Positions 8,174-17,480 are shown, counted from the first letter of the stretch. The stretch is DNA of 64,000 nt from Pseudomonas tolaasii NCPPB 2192 (GCF_002813445.1 NZ_PHHD01000001.1:5022001-5086000); one strand, 5' to 3'. Notes: generated by a model not told the origin, from the sequence alone. Numbers and translations: made by a program.

Positions 8174-11100
8174 ATGAAGCTTACCGATACCTTTATCCAG
8201 CGGCCGGTCTGGGCGATTGTCGTCTCGCTGTTCATCCTGATTCTGGGGCTGCGCTCGATCTTCGAATTGCCGGTGAACCAGTGGCCGCGCACCGAAAATA
8301 CCGTGGTCACCATCACCACCGCCTATTACGGCGCGGATGCGTCCACCGTCGCCGGGTTTATCACCCAGCCGCTTGAGTCGGCAATCGCCCAGGCCCAGGG
8401 CATCGATTACCTGTCTTCGACCAGCATCACCGGCGTGTCGACGATTACCGCCACGCTGCGCCTCAATTACGACGCGAGCAAGGCGCTGACCGAGATCAAT
8501 ACCCAGGTGAACTCGGTGAAGAACCAACTGCCGGCGCAATCCCAGGAGCCGGTACTGACCATTGCCGTCGGCCAGACCACCGACGCCATGTACCTGGGTT
8601 TCTACAGCGACACCCTGCCCACCAACAACATCACCGACTACCTGGTGCGCGTGGTCAAGCCCAAGCTGGATTCGCTGCAAGGCGTGCAAACCGCCGAAAT
8701 CCTCGGCGGGCGCCAGTTCGCCCTGCGTGCCTGGCTGGACCCGGACAAGCTGGCGGCGCACAACGTCACGGCGCAGGACGTGGCCACGGCGCTGGCCAAT
8801 AACAACTATCTGTCGGCCGTCGGTTCGACCCGTGGCCAAACCGTGACGGTCGACCTGACCGCAGGCACTGATCTGCACACGGTGGACGAGTTCAAACGCC
8901 TGGTCATCAAACAGAAAGACGACGCGCTGGTGTACCTCGAAGACGTGGCCAATGTGACCCTCGGCGCCGAAAGCTACGACAGCAGCGTGGCGTTTTCCGG
9001 CAAGCGCTCGGTGTTCATCGGCATCAAGGTCGCGCCCACGGCGAATATCCTCACCGTCGCGGACAGCGTGCGCGAGGCCTTCCCCGAGTTGCAGTCCCAA
9101 CTGCCCAGCGGCGTGCGCGGCGATATCGTGTATGACTCCACCGCGTTCATTAACACCTCGATCTATGAGGTGGTGAAAACGCTGGTCGAGGCCATGATCA
9201 TTGTGTCGGTGGTGATTTATCTGTTCCTCGGCTCGTTCCGCGCGGTGATCGTGCCGCTGGTGGCGATCCCGCTGTCGCTGGTCGGCACTTTCTTCGTCAT
9301 GTACTTGCTGGGCTACTCCATCAACCTGCTGACGTTGCTCGCACTGGTGCTGGCCATCGGGCTGGTGGTGGACGACGCGATCATTGTGGTGGAAAACGTC
9401 GACCGGCATATCAAGGAGGAAGGCAAAGGCGTGCTGGAAGCCGCGCTGGTGGCGGCGCGGGAACTGGGCGGGCCGATCCTGGCGATGACCGTGGTGCTGA
9501 TTGCCGCTTATGTGCCCATCGGCCTGCGCAGCGGCCTGACCGGCGCGCTGTTCAAGGAGTTCTGTTTCTCGCTGGCCGGCGCGGTGACGGTGTCGGCGGT
9601 GATTGCATTGACCCTGTCGCCCATGATGACCTCACGGTTGTTCAAATCCGGCCAGGAAGAAGGCCGCTTCGCACGCAAACTCGATCAATACTTCGACTGG
9701 CTGCGCAAGCGCTACCACCGCGTGTTATCCGGCGGGCTGGACATCTGGCCGGTGCTGGTGACCTTTGGGTTCGTGCTGTTCCTGCTGGTGGCTGCCAGTG
9801 GCATGACAGCCAAAAGCGAGCTGTCGCCCACCGAAGACCAGGGCCTGGTGTTCATGCAGATCAAAGGCCCGCCCACCGCCTCGCCGCAACAAATGGAGCG
9901 GATTGCCGACCAGGCCTTCCAGATCGCCAACAAGGAAGCGGAATACGCGCAGATGTTCCAGCTTACCGGGTTGCCGATCCTGAATCAGGGCCTGGGCGGC
10001 GTGCTGCTGAAAACCTGGGACGACCGCACGCGCTCCCAGGCTCAGCTGATTCTGGATTTGCAGCAGAAATGGAATCAGGTGCCGGGCGCGACCATTGCCG
10101 CGTTCCCGTTGCCGTCGCTGCCGGGTGCACAGGGCTTGCCGGTGCAATTCGTGATCACCACCACCGACACGGTGGAAAACCTTAATGAAGTCGCCCAGGC
10201 GGTCATGGCCGAGGCGCAGAAACAGCAGCTGTTCTGGTTTGCCGACATGGACCTGAAGCTGGACAAACCTCAGGCCCGGCTGGTGGTGGACCGGGAAAAA
10301 ATCGCCGCCCTCGGTATGACTCAGGCTGACGTGGGTGCGGCGTTGTCGGCTGCGCTGGGTGGCAACTACGTGAACTACTTTTCCACCGCCGGCCGCTCGT
10401 ACAAAGTCATTCCCCAGGTGCTGCAGGTGGACCGGCTCAACCCGGAACAGATCCTCGATTACTACATCCGCACGCCGTCCGGGGCGATGATTCCGGCGCG
10501 TACCGTGGCGCATATCGAGACTTCAACGCAGCCAGAGTCGATCAACCACTTTCAGCAACTCAACTCGGCGACCCTGTCCGGCGTCAGCGGGGTGGCGCAG
10601 GGCGAGTTGCTGGCCAGGCTCAACACGATTCTGAACAACGTCGCGCCCTCGGGCTACACCTCGGATTTCGCCGGGGAATCACGCCAGTTCATTCAGGAAT
10701 CCGGCGGGTTTGTGGGGTTGCTGCTGTTCTCGATCCTGATTGTCTATCTGGCCCTGGCCTTCCAGTTCGAAAGCTTCCGCGACCCGGTGGTTATCCTGTT
10801 TTCGGTGCCGCCGGCGCTGTTCGGCGCACTGGCGTTTATCACCATGGGCTACGCCTCGATCAACGTGTACACGCAGGTGGGGTTGGTGACGCTGCTGGGG
10901 TTGATCACTAAACACGGGATTCTGATCGTGCAGTTTGCCAACGAGCTGCAGCGCGCAGGGCATGGCAAGCGCGAGGCGATTGAAGAGGCGGCGGCGGTTC
11001 GCTTGCGCCCGATCCTGATGACCACGGCGGCCATGGTGCTGGGCGTGGTGCCGCTTGTATGGGCGTCAGGGGCCGGCGCTGCCGGACGCCATGACATGGG

Positions 11101-11239
11101 GCTGGTGATTTTTGCCGGGCTGTCGATTGGTACGTTGCTGACCCTGTTTATGGTACCGGCGATGTACCTGTTTATTGGCGCGACCCACCCTCAGGAAAAC
11201 GATCCGCTCAAAGATGAACTACCGTCCGCCAGCCCTTGA
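8174..11239 (+). CDS. RND multidrug efflux permease (HAE1 family)
   Basis: A 1021-residue proton-driven inner-membrane pump of usual family length. The opening MKLTDTFIQRPVWAIVVSLF is the first membrane helix of HAE1 pumps. The paired proton-relay aspartates D400-D401 occur in LAIGLVVDDAIIVVENV (helix 4), and the helix 10 lysine is in LITKHGILIVQFANE. Large periplasmic loops follow helices 1 and 7. It resembles MexW/MexI-type pumps more than MexB, but I cannot fix an ortholog. Its last 21 nt overlap the 3' end of the opposing EAL gene. Substrates are unknown; no local regulator is adjacent. Confidence 0.93.
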   Translation: MKLTDTFIQRPVWAIVVSLFILILGLRSIFELPVNQWPRTENTVVTITTAYYGADASTVAGFITQPLESAIAQAQGIDYLSSTSITGVSTITATLRLNYDASKALTEINTQVNSVKNQLPAQSQEPVLTIAVGQTTDAMYLGFYSDTLPTNNITDYLVRVVKPKLDSLQGVQTAEILGGRQFALRAWLDPDKLAAHNVTAQDVATALANNNYLSAVGSTRGQTVTVDLTAGTDLHTVDEFKRLVIKQKDDALVYLEDVANVTLGAESYDSSVAFSGKRSVFIGIKVAPTANILTVADSVREAFPELQSQLPSGVRGDIVYDSTAFINTSIYEVVKTLVEAMIIVSVVIYLFLGSFRAVIVPLVAIPLSLVGTFFVMYLLGYSINLLTLLALVLAIGLVVDDAIIVVENVDRHIKEEGKGVLEAALVAARELGGPILAMTVVLIAAYVPIGLRSGLTGALFKEFCFSLAGAVTVSAVIALTLSPMMTSRLFKSGQEEGRFARKLDQYFDWLRKRYHRVLSGGLDIWPVLVTFGFVLFLLVAASGMTAKSELSPTEDQGLVFMQIKGPPTASPQQMERIADQAFQIANKEAEYAQMFQLTGLPILNQGLGGVLLKTWDDRTRSQAQLILDLQQKWNQVPGATIAAFPLPSLPGAQGLPVQFVITTTDTVENLNEVAQAVMAEAQKQQLFWFADMDLKLDKPQARLVVDREKIAALGMTQADVGAALSAALGGNYVNYFSTAGRSYKVIPQVLQVDRLNPEQILDYYIRTPSGAMIPARTVAHIETSTQPESINHFQQLNSATLSGVSGVAQGELLARLNTILNNVAPSGYTSDFAGESRQFIQESGGFVGLLLFSILIVYLALAFQFESFRDPVVILFSVPPALFGALAFITMGYASINVYTQVGLVTLLGLITKHGILIVQFANELQRAGHGKREAIEEAAAVRLRPILMTTAAMVLGVVPLVWASGAGAAGRHDMGLVIFAGLSIGTLLTLFMVPAMYLFIGATHPQENDPLKDELPSASP

Positions 11240-12025
11240 GCGGCGCGCGGTGCCCAGCCAGTCAAGCAAATCGCCAGTGCTCATGGGCCTTGCGTGCAGG
11301 TAGCCCTGGCCAACAGTGCCGCCCAGCTCGATCAAGGCCTGGCGCTGGGCTTCGGTCTCGATACCTTCGAGCACTGTGCTGATGCCCAGCGCGTGCGCCA
11401 CTTGAATGACAGCCGCAACAAGGGTTTTGCAGCGTGTGTCATCAACCACGCCACTGACCAGGCACGAATCCAGTTTGATTTCACTGAAAGGCCCTTGGAG
11501 CAAGCGTTGCAGGTTCGAAAAACCGGTACCGAAGTCATCGATGGACAACCGGCACCCCAGCGCCTTCAAATCCATCAACGTTTCCTGCTCGATTGATCCT
11601 GTTTCAATGGCGCCGCGTTCAGTGAGTTCAAACGTGACGCCCGACGCAGGCGAACCCTGGTTGCTCAGGGCCGATACCACCCGACGGATGAAGCCAGGGC
11701 TACCCAACTGCTCCACTTCAAGGTTGTAGGCAAACGACACGGTGTGGCCCCTGCCCCGGAGTTTCTTTTGCAGCGCCAGGCCGTGGTGCAACTGATGGAA
11801 GAACAACTCATCCAGCAACCCGTGTTGCCCAACGGCGGCCATGAAAGCCTTGGGCGTCAGCACGCCATACTGCGGGTGAGCCCAGCGCGCCAGCACCTCA
11901 ACCCCCTCCACGGCATCGCTGCACAAGTTGAACTTGGGCTGGAAAAACGGCTGTATCTGACCCTCGACCAAGGCTTTTCTGACCTCGAATTCGCTGGCCG
12001 ACAGGGCAATGGCAGGAGAACTCAT
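11219..12025 (-). CDS. EAL-domain cyclic-di-GMP phosphodiesterase
   Basis: A 268-residue protein that is essentially one EAL domain. I take the ATG at 12025 because the domain begins soon after it; the frame extends to 12154. The metal and catalytic residues of active EAL enzymes are present: E in EVLARW, N in AYNLEV, E in FELTERG, DD in SIDDFGTGFSNLQRL, K in SEIKLD, E in VLEGIETEAQ and Q in VGQGYLHARP. It should hydrolyse c-di-GMP to pGpG. No sensory, GGDEF or membrane domain is present, so control is probably by expression or partner proteins. It converges on the RND pump gene. Confidence 0.9.
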   Translation of the reverse strand: MSSPAIALSASEFEVRKALVEGQIQPFFQPKFNLCSDAVEGVEVLARWAHPQYGVLTPKAFMAAVGQHGLLDELFFHQLHHGLALQKKLRGRGHTVSFAYNLEVEQLGSPGFIRRVVSALSNQGSPASGVTFELTERGAIETGSIEQETLMDLKALGCRLSIDDFGTGFSNLQRLLQGPFSEIKLDSCLVSGVVDDTRCKTLVAAVIQVAHALGISTVLEGIETEAQRQALIELGGTVGQGYLHARPMSTGDLLDWLGTARRSRAGGR

Positions 12026-12440
12026 GGCGCATTTTCCGACTGAAACGGGGCGCCAGTGTCGGGGGTTTCTCACAAGCCGCTCAGTCAGACAGAACTGTAA
12101 TTCTGCGATGCCTTTTCTGAAGTTTCTAGGGAATCGTCCTACACAAGCCTTCATCGCACTTTTGAAATCACACCACTCATGTGGCGATTGATACCGCGCG
12201 GATCATTCAGCGCGGCTGTCATTCGCCCGAAACAAAAGCCTGCCTAAAATCCCGGCCGGAGACCCGCCATGCAGGTCTCCACCCACGCCTACATACAAAC
12301 AGTGCGCCATCGATTGTCAGCATCGGCCTTTGAGGTTCATCTTCGGGCCGATTTTCAGGGATTGGAATCTACGCGCGTAGATCGCTGTAGAACAAGGGGA
12401 TCGAGTGGCGTACGGCACCTCCACAGATCGGGAGTTTTTG
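12026..12440. other. Intergenic region (415 bp) upstream of the MHS permease
   Basis: It holds the promoter of the leftward EAL gene and of the rightward permease. Two structures stand out: a GGAGACC/GGTCTCC inverted repeat (12258-12264 and 12274-12280) and the perfect palindrome at 12367-12382 annotated separately. I see no gene in it. Confidence 0.55.
12367..12382. promoter_or_regulatory. Palindromic operator, probable site for the adjacent LacI-family regulator
   Basis: ATCTACGCGCGTAGAT is a perfect 16-bp palindrome with a central CG, the form typical of LacI-family operators. It lies 59 bp before the permease start. A close copy (TCTACGCGGGTAGA, 15401-15414) precedes the LacI-family gene, which points to that protein as the binder. 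Confidence 0.65.
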
Positions 12441-13835
12441 ATGTCCACGCTTGAACGTATCCCCCACCCCGCTGCCTTTGCAGGCCGTGGCGCGGCAGAC
12501 GAAAGTTTGAACACGCCGCGCGGGCGCCGCGAGATGTACCGCGCCACGCTCGCCTGCTGGCTGGGCACCGCCATGGAATATGCCGACTTTGCCCTGTACG
12601 GCCTGGCCGCCGGGTTGATCTTCGGTGACGTGTTTTTCCCCAATGTCACACCGGCCATGGCCTTGTTGTCGACCTTCGCCACCTGGTCGGTGGGCTTCGT
12701 CGCCCGCCCGATCGGCGCGTTGTTCTTCGGTTGGCTGGGTGATCGCAAGGGGCGCAAGGTGGTGATGGTGTCCACCGTGGTACTGATGGGCGCCTCCACC
12801 ACCTTGATCGGCTTGATCCCCGGTTATGCATCCATCGGCATCTGGGCGCCGATTTGCCTGGTCTTGCTGCGCTTTACCCAGGGCTTTGGCGCGGGTGCCG
12901 AACTGGCGGCGGGCACCGTGATGCTCGGCGAGTTTGCACCGGCCAAGCGCCGGGGGCTGGTGTCTTCGGTGATTGCGCTGGGTTCCAACAGCGGCACTTT
13001 GCTGGCGTCACTGGTATGGCTGGCGGTCATTCAAATGGATCAACAAGCCTTGCAGGACTGGGGCTGGCGAATTCCCTTCCTGTGCAGCTCGCTCATCGCG
13101 CTGGCGGCATTGTGGCTGCGACGCAACCTGCGTGAAACCCCGGTGTTCGAGCAACGCAAGGCCGAGCTTCAGGCGCAACGGGACAACGGCAGGGCCGCCC
13201 TGCCCCTGCATGCCCCGCCTGCCGGGTTCTGGAAAGGCAGCCGCGCGTTCCTGACCATGGTGGGTTTGCGCATCGGTGAAAACGGCCCGTCCTACCTGGC
13301 GCAGGGCTTTATCGTCGGCTACGTGGTGAAAGTGCTCACCGTCAACAAGTCGGTCGCCACCCAGGCCGTGTTAATTGCCTCGATCCTGGGTTTCCTGATC
13401 ATTCCGCTGGCCGGCTGGCTCTCCGACCGTTTCGGCCGTCGCGTGGTGTACCGCTGGTTTTGCCTGTTGCTGATGCTCTACGCGTTCCCGGCGTTCATGT
13501 TGCTGGACTCGCGCGACCCGCTGATTGTGACCTCCACCATGGTGATCGGCATGGGCCTGGCGTCCCTGGGCATTTTCGGTGTGCAAGCCGCCTGGGGCGT
13601 CGAGCTGTTTGGTGTAAAAAACCGCTACACCAAACTGGCGATGGCCAAGGAACTCGGCTCGATTCTCTCCGGCGGTACCGCACCGTTGATTGCGGCGGCG
13701 CTGTTGTCGTGGAGCGGCCATTGGTGGCCGATCGCAACCTACTTTGCCGCGATGGCCGGCATCGGTTTCTTCACCACTTTCATCGCCCCGGAAACCCGCG
13801 GTCGTGACCTCAATGCCGTGGAAGACGCGATCTAG
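12441..13835 (+). CDS. MFS transporter, metabolite:H+ symporter (MHS) family
   Basis: A 464-residue permease of the ProP/ShiA/KgtP-like MHS family, with twelve predicted membrane segments. The start at 12441 follows GGGAG at a 6-nt spacing; a 12-residue upstream extension is unlikely. Signature pieces are CWLGTAMEYADFALYGLAAG (helix 1), FFGWLGDRKGRKVVM (loop 2-3) and LRFTQGFGAGAELAAGTVML (helix 4-5). Imports a small organic molecule with protons. With the OprD porin, LacI regulator and nucleoside hydrolase that follow, a nucleoside or related substrate is inferred, though few MHS members are known to carry nucleosides. Confidence 0.88.
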   Translation: MSTLERIPHPAAFAGRGAADESLNTPRGRREMYRATLACWLGTAMEYADFALYGLAAGLIFGDVFFPNVTPAMALLSTFATWSVGFVARPIGALFFGWLGDRKGRKVVMVSTVVLMGASTTLIGLIPGYASIGIWAPICLVLLRFTQGFGAGAELAAGTVMLGEFAPAKRRGLVSSVIALGSNSGTLLASLVWLAVIQMDQQALQDWGWRIPFLCSSLIALAALWLRRNLRETPVFEQRKAELQAQRDNGRAALPLHAPPAGFWKGSRAFLTMVGLRIGENGPSYLAQGFIVGYVVKVLTVNKSVATQAVLIASILGFLIIPLAGWLSDRFGRRVVYRWFCLLLMLYAFPAFMLLDSRDPLIVTSTMVIGMGLASLGIFGVQAAWGVELFGVKNRYTKLAMAKELGSILSGGTAPLIAAALLSWSGHWWPIATYFAAMAGIGFFTTFIAPETRGRDLNAVEDAI

Positions 13836-13960
13836 CACCGCTTCCCTTTCGTAGTACCCAGCACCGCAACGCCTCAGAGAAGGCGTCAACCCGCACGACT
13901 GTGACACCACAGCCGCGCATAGCCATGCCTGAAAAACGGCACACTAACAGGAGCGTCGTC

Positions 13961-15289
13961 ATGAAAAGATCCACCTTCGCACTGGCCATCACCGCCAGCG
14001 CACTCGCCCAACAAGCGCTGGCCGCCGGTTTTATCGATGACAGCAGCGCGGCCATCAGCGCGCGTACGTTTTACTTGCGCAGCGATAACCCGAACACACC
14101 CGGCGTCGATCAAAACGAACTGACCCAGGGGTTCAAGCTCGACTACCTGTCAGGCTTTACCCAGGGCACCGTGGGTTTTGGCCTTGATCTGCAGGCGATG
14201 CAGGCGTTCAACCTGTCGGGCGGCACCCAACACCCCAATGCCACGACGCAGAACTCCCTTGCCCCGGTGAGCTCGGACGGCAGCCCGGTCGACAACTGGA
14301 GCCGCCTGGCCGGCAATGCCAAGGTGCGGCTGTCCAAAACTGAATTCCACGCCGGTGGTGCACTCTCTCCCAACTTGCCGATTCTGGTGGCCAACGACGG
14401 CCGTTTGCTGCCGCAAACCTTTGAAGGCGTGACCATGACCTCCAAAGAAATCGACAACCTGACGATCAACGCCGGGCAGCTCGGCCGATCCACCGGTCGT
14501 GCCTCGTCCAACTCCACTCAGCTCGCGGTCGCAGGCGGCACCGAAGGCAGCAAATTCACCTACGCCGGCGCCGACTGGAAGCTCAACAAAGACACCACCG
14601 TGCAGCTGTACCGCGCCAACCTCAGCGACTATTACAACCAGACCTTTCTCGGCTTGCTGAACACCACCCAGCTTGACGGAAACTCGCGTTTCAAAACCGA
14701 CCTGCGCTACTTCAACAGCACCTCTCAAGGCAAAAACGGCCAGCCCGGCTACATGTTCAACAACAACGGCGGCTACGCGAGTAAACCCGGCGAAGTCGAC
14801 AACACCACCTGGAGCGCCGCGTTCACTTACTCCCTGGGTGGCCACGCGTTCATGCTGGGTCGCCAACAAGTGTCCGACTCCGGCGGCGTGGTGTACCTCA
14901 ACCAGGGCAACGTGCTGGGCGGCGCCGGCAATAACGAAGGCAACGGCGGCGCCAGTGTGTATTTGATCACCGATGTGATGGACAACTCCTTCATCCGCGC
15001 CGGTGAAAACACCAACTTCGGTCAATATTCCTACGATTTCGCGGCGCTGGGCATTCCTGGCCTGACGACGTCGGTTTTGTATTTGCATGGCGACAACATT
15101 CGCTCCGCCGGCGGCGAGCGCTATTCGGAATGGGAGCGTGATGCGCGTATCGACTACGTGGTGCAAAGCGGTGCCCTCAAAGGCTTGGGCGCGTCGCTGC
15201 GTGAAGGCAGCTTTCGCAGTGGCATTCCCAACGTCGGCGCGGTTGACCAGGCGCGGGTGATATTCAGCTACACCTACGCGATCTTCTGA
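13961..15289 (+). CDS. OprD-family outer-membrane porin
   Basis: A 442-residue substrate-specific porin. The ATG at 13961 is preceded by CAGGAG and opens a signal peptide (MKRSTFALAITASALAQQAL, cleavage after ALAA). Mature-part family features are the FIDDSSAAISARTFYLR opening, QGFKLDYLSGFTQGTVGFGLD, and a C-terminus ending in aromatic Phe (YTYAIF), as needed for BAM insertion. It should admit the substrate of the neighbouring MHS permease. It is 125 bp after the permease and 160 bp before the LacI-family gene. Confidence 0.92.
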   Translation: MKRSTFALAITASALAQQALAAGFIDDSSAAISARTFYLRSDNPNTPGVDQNELTQGFKLDYLSGFTQGTVGFGLDLQAMQAFNLSGGTQHPNATTQNSLAPVSSDGSPVDNWSRLAGNAKVRLSKTEFHAGGALSPNLPILVANDGRLLPQTFEGVTMTSKEIDNLTINAGQLGRSTGRASSNSTQLAVAGGTEGSKFTYAGADWKLNKDTTVQLYRANLSDYYNQTFLGLLNTTQLDGNSRFKTDLRYFNSTSQGKNGQPGYMFNNNGGYASKPGEVDNTTWSAAFTYSLGGHAFMLGRQQVSDSGGVVYLNQGNVLGGAGNNEGNGGASVYLITDVMDNSFIRAGENTNFGQYSYDFAALGIPGLTTSVLYLHGDNIRSAGGERYSEWERDARIDYVVQSGALKGLGASLREGSFRSGIPNVGAVDQARVIFSYTYAIF

Positions 15290-15400
15290 AAACCTCTGCA
15301 GGTCATCAAACTGCAATAAAACCGCAGGGATAATGTCGTTTATGAAAAGCTGGCTGCGCCCTTCGCCTGCCCTGCCTTTTCTATTTTTTTAGTGCCTGGG

Positions 15401-15414
15401 TCTACGCGGGTAGA
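15401..15414. promoter_or_regulatory. Second LacI-type operator, upstream of the regulator gene
   Basis: TCTACGCGGGTAGA matches 13 of 14 positions of the palindrome TCTACGCGCGTAGA found before the permease gene. It lies 36 bp before the TTG start of the LacI-family gene, suggesting autoregulation. Confidence 0.6.
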
Positions 15415-15449
15415 CCTCTGGCCACTGTCCTTATTTTCGGAAGGTTGCC

Positions 15450-16460
15450 TTGACCCGACAACACACCAGTCGCGCCACGCGCGATGACGTCGCCCGTGAA
15501 GCCGGCACCTCGGTAGCGGTGGTCAGCTATGTGATCAACAACGGCCCACGGCCCGTGGCCAAAGCCACCCGGCAACGCGTACTCGACGCCATCAAAACCA
15601 CCGGCTACCGCCCCAACGGCGTGGCCCAGGCGTTGGCCTCCGGCAAAACCAAAACCTACGGGCTGATCGTGCCGAACATCTCCAATACCTTCATCGCCTC
15701 CTTTGCCCACGCCTTGCAACAAGAGGCGCTGGATAACGGGCTGGTGATCCTGCTGGGCGATTCCGGCGACTGCCGCACCCGTGAACTGAGCCTGATCAAC
15801 AGCCTGCTCAGCCAACGCGTCGACGGCCTGTTCTACACCAGCGTCGACCGCCACCCGCACATCGACCTGATTCAGGCCAGCGGCACGCCGTTTGTGATGC
15901 TCGACCGCGTCGACCCCGAACTGCGCGTCAATATGCTGCGCGTGGACGAGCGTGCGGCCGCCCGACAAGTCACTACCCACCTGCTCAGCCATGGCTACCG
16001 CGACGTCGGCATCATCAGCGGCCAGCCGGACATGCTCAACGCCCAGGACCGTCTCAACGGCTGGCGCGATGCGCTGGCCAGTGCCGGCGTTGAAGAGCAC
16101 CCCGAATGGATCTTCCCCGCCAGCTACACCCGCCAGGGCGGCTATGAAGCCACTCAACAGATGTTGGCCAGCGGCCGTCCTCCCCGCGCGGTGTTCTGCT
16201 CCAACGAGGCACAAGCCATCGGCTGCGTCAGGGCGCTGTCGGAACATCACCTCAAAGTGCCCCAGGACATCGCGCTGGTGTGCTTCAACGGCACTGAAGC
16301 TTCGGCGTTTTGCACGCCGTCATTGACCACCGTGTGCCAGCCGGTCAACGACATGGCCAAGGCAGCCATTTCGATGCTGCTCGCCTGGGATGGGGAAGTG
16401 AAGTTGCAGGAGTTTTCCCACCGCCTGGTCCTGGGTGAATCCTGCGGATGCACGCCTTGA
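15450..16460 (+). CDS. LacI/GalR-family transcriptional regulator
   Basis: A 336-residue regulator. The TTG start is supported by GGAAGG upstream. The N-terminal helix-turn-helix reads ATRDDVAREAGTSVAVVSYV, followed by NNGPRPVAKATRQRVLDAI and the hinge GYRPNGVAQALASGKT. The periplasmic-binding-like effector domain follows (TYGLIVPNISNTFIASFAHA; GLFYTSVDR; CFNGTEASAFCTPSLTTVCQ). Similar palindromes upstream of this gene and of the permease are the likely targets. It is the probable local repressor of the permease, porin and nucleoside hydrolase genes; the hydrolase starts 33 bp downstream. The inducer is unknown. Confidence 0.92.
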   Translation: MTRQHTSRATRDDVAREAGTSVAVVSYVINNGPRPVAKATRQRVLDAIKTTGYRPNGVAQALASGKTKTYGLIVPNISNTFIASFAHALQQEALDNGLVILLGDSGDCRTRELSLINSLLSQRVDGLFYTSVDRHPHIDLIQASGTPFVMLDRVDPELRVNMLRVDERAAARQVTTHLLSHGYRDVGIISGQPDMLNAQDRLNGWRDALASAGVEEHPEWIFPASYTRQGGYEATQQMLASGRPPRAVFCSNEAQAIGCVRALSEHHLKVPQDIALVCFNGTEASAFCTPSLTTVCQPVNDMAKAAISMLLAWDGEVKLQEFSHRLVLGESCGCTP

Positions 16461-16493
16461 GAAACACCGCGAACCTGAAAACAAGAAGGTGAA

Positions 16494-17480
16494 ATGAAGC
16501 GTTTAATCATTGATTGCGACCCCGGTAACGGGATTGCAGGGGCAAATGTTGACGACGGCCTGGCACTGACGCTCGCTTTGGCGGCACCCGAACTGTCTCT
16601 TGAGTTGGTCACCACCGTCGCAGGCAACACGCCGAGCGCCGTGGGCTACAACGTCGCCAAAGACTTGATGGCCCGCGTCGGCCGCGCGATTCCCGTGGTA
16701 CAAGGCAGCACCCGGGCACTGCACGAACCGGACGCACCCTGGCGCGACGTGTTGGACAACAATGTGCACAAACACCATCTCGCGCATCTGTGGCAAGACG
16801 TCCGCCCACCGCAAGTCTTTCAGCCACCCGCCTTGCATGCGGCAGACGCAATCGGCCAGTTGATCTGCGCCAACCCCGGCGACATCACCCTCGTCGCCAT
16901 CGGGCCCTTGACCAATGTCGCCATGGCGTTGCAACGCTACCCGGACATGGCCGCCGCCGTCAGCCAGATCGTCATCATGGGCGGCGTGTTTGCTCTTGAC
17001 GACTACATCAAGGACACCAACTTCGGCTTCGATCCCGAAGCCGCCCACCAGGTGCTCACCAGCGGCGCGAACATCACGCTGGTGCCGCTGGACGTGACCA
17101 CCCAAACCCTGATGACCCACGCCGACCTCGACCGTATCGCTTCGCTGGGTACACCCCTCGCCGGATTTATCTGCGAAACCTTCCGGCCGTGGATCGATTA
17201 CTCGATGGCCACACGCGGCCTGCCCGGCTGCTGGATCCATGACGCTCTGGTGATCGCCTGGTTACTGGACCCCGACCTCGCTAGCGCCGCGCCCTACCAT
17301 GTCGATGTGGAGTTGCGTGCCGGCCGCACGCGTGGAAAAACCTGGCGCCATTCGCTTGCGCTGCGCCTGGATGTGGGCATCGCCGCGCCTGCCGGCAAAC
17401 CCGTCAATGTGCTGAAAACCGTGGACAACCACCGTTTGCTTGCACTCATAGAGCGGCATCTTGGCCTGTCCACCCCCTAA
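16494..17480 (+). CDS. Nucleoside hydrolase (IUNH family, variant metal motif)
   Basis: A 328-residue inosine-uridine-preferring nucleoside hydrolase. These Ca2+-dependent enzymes split the N-glycosidic bond of ribonucleosides to base and ribose. The usual N-terminal signature DxDPGxDDA is altered: here it reads DCDPGNGIAGANVDDGLAL, i.e. the DxDPG and DD parts are kept with a short insertion between them. Other landmarks are LVTTVAGNTPS, ITLVAIGPLTNVAMALQRYP, IVIMGGVF and NFGFDPEAAHQVLTSG. An internal IHDALVIAWLLDP segment carries the conserved metal-binding Asp. RBS AGAAGGTGAA precedes the ATG. It lies at the end of the LacI-controlled cluster, which suggests catabolism of an imported nucleoside. 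Confidence 0.88.
   Translation: MKRLIIDCDPGNGIAGANVDDGLALTLALAAPELSLELVTTVAGNTPSAVGYNVAKDLMARVGRAIPVVQGSTRALHEPDAPWRDVLDNNVHKHHLAHLWQDVRPPQVFQPPALHAADAIGQLICANPGDITLVAIGPLTNVAMALQRYPDMAAAVSQIVIMGGVFALDDYIKDTNFGFDPEAAHQVLTSGANITLVPLDVTTQTLMTHADLDRIASLGTPLAGFICETFRPWIDYSMATRGLPGCWIHDALVIAWLLDPDLASAAPYHVDVELRAGRTRGKTWRHSLALRLDVGIAAPAGKPVNVLKTVDNHRLLALIERHLGLSTP

Noticed and set aside
7139..9409. 756-codon minus-strand frame opposite the RND adaptor and pump
   Set aside because: Antisense shadow. It crosses the boundary of two well-supported genes and has a biased composition with many His, Gly and Arg residues.
12258..12280. GGAGACC/GGTCTCC hairpin as a terminator
   Set aside because: No T-tract follows on either strand and it lies far from any stop codon; it is left as an unassigned inverted repeat.
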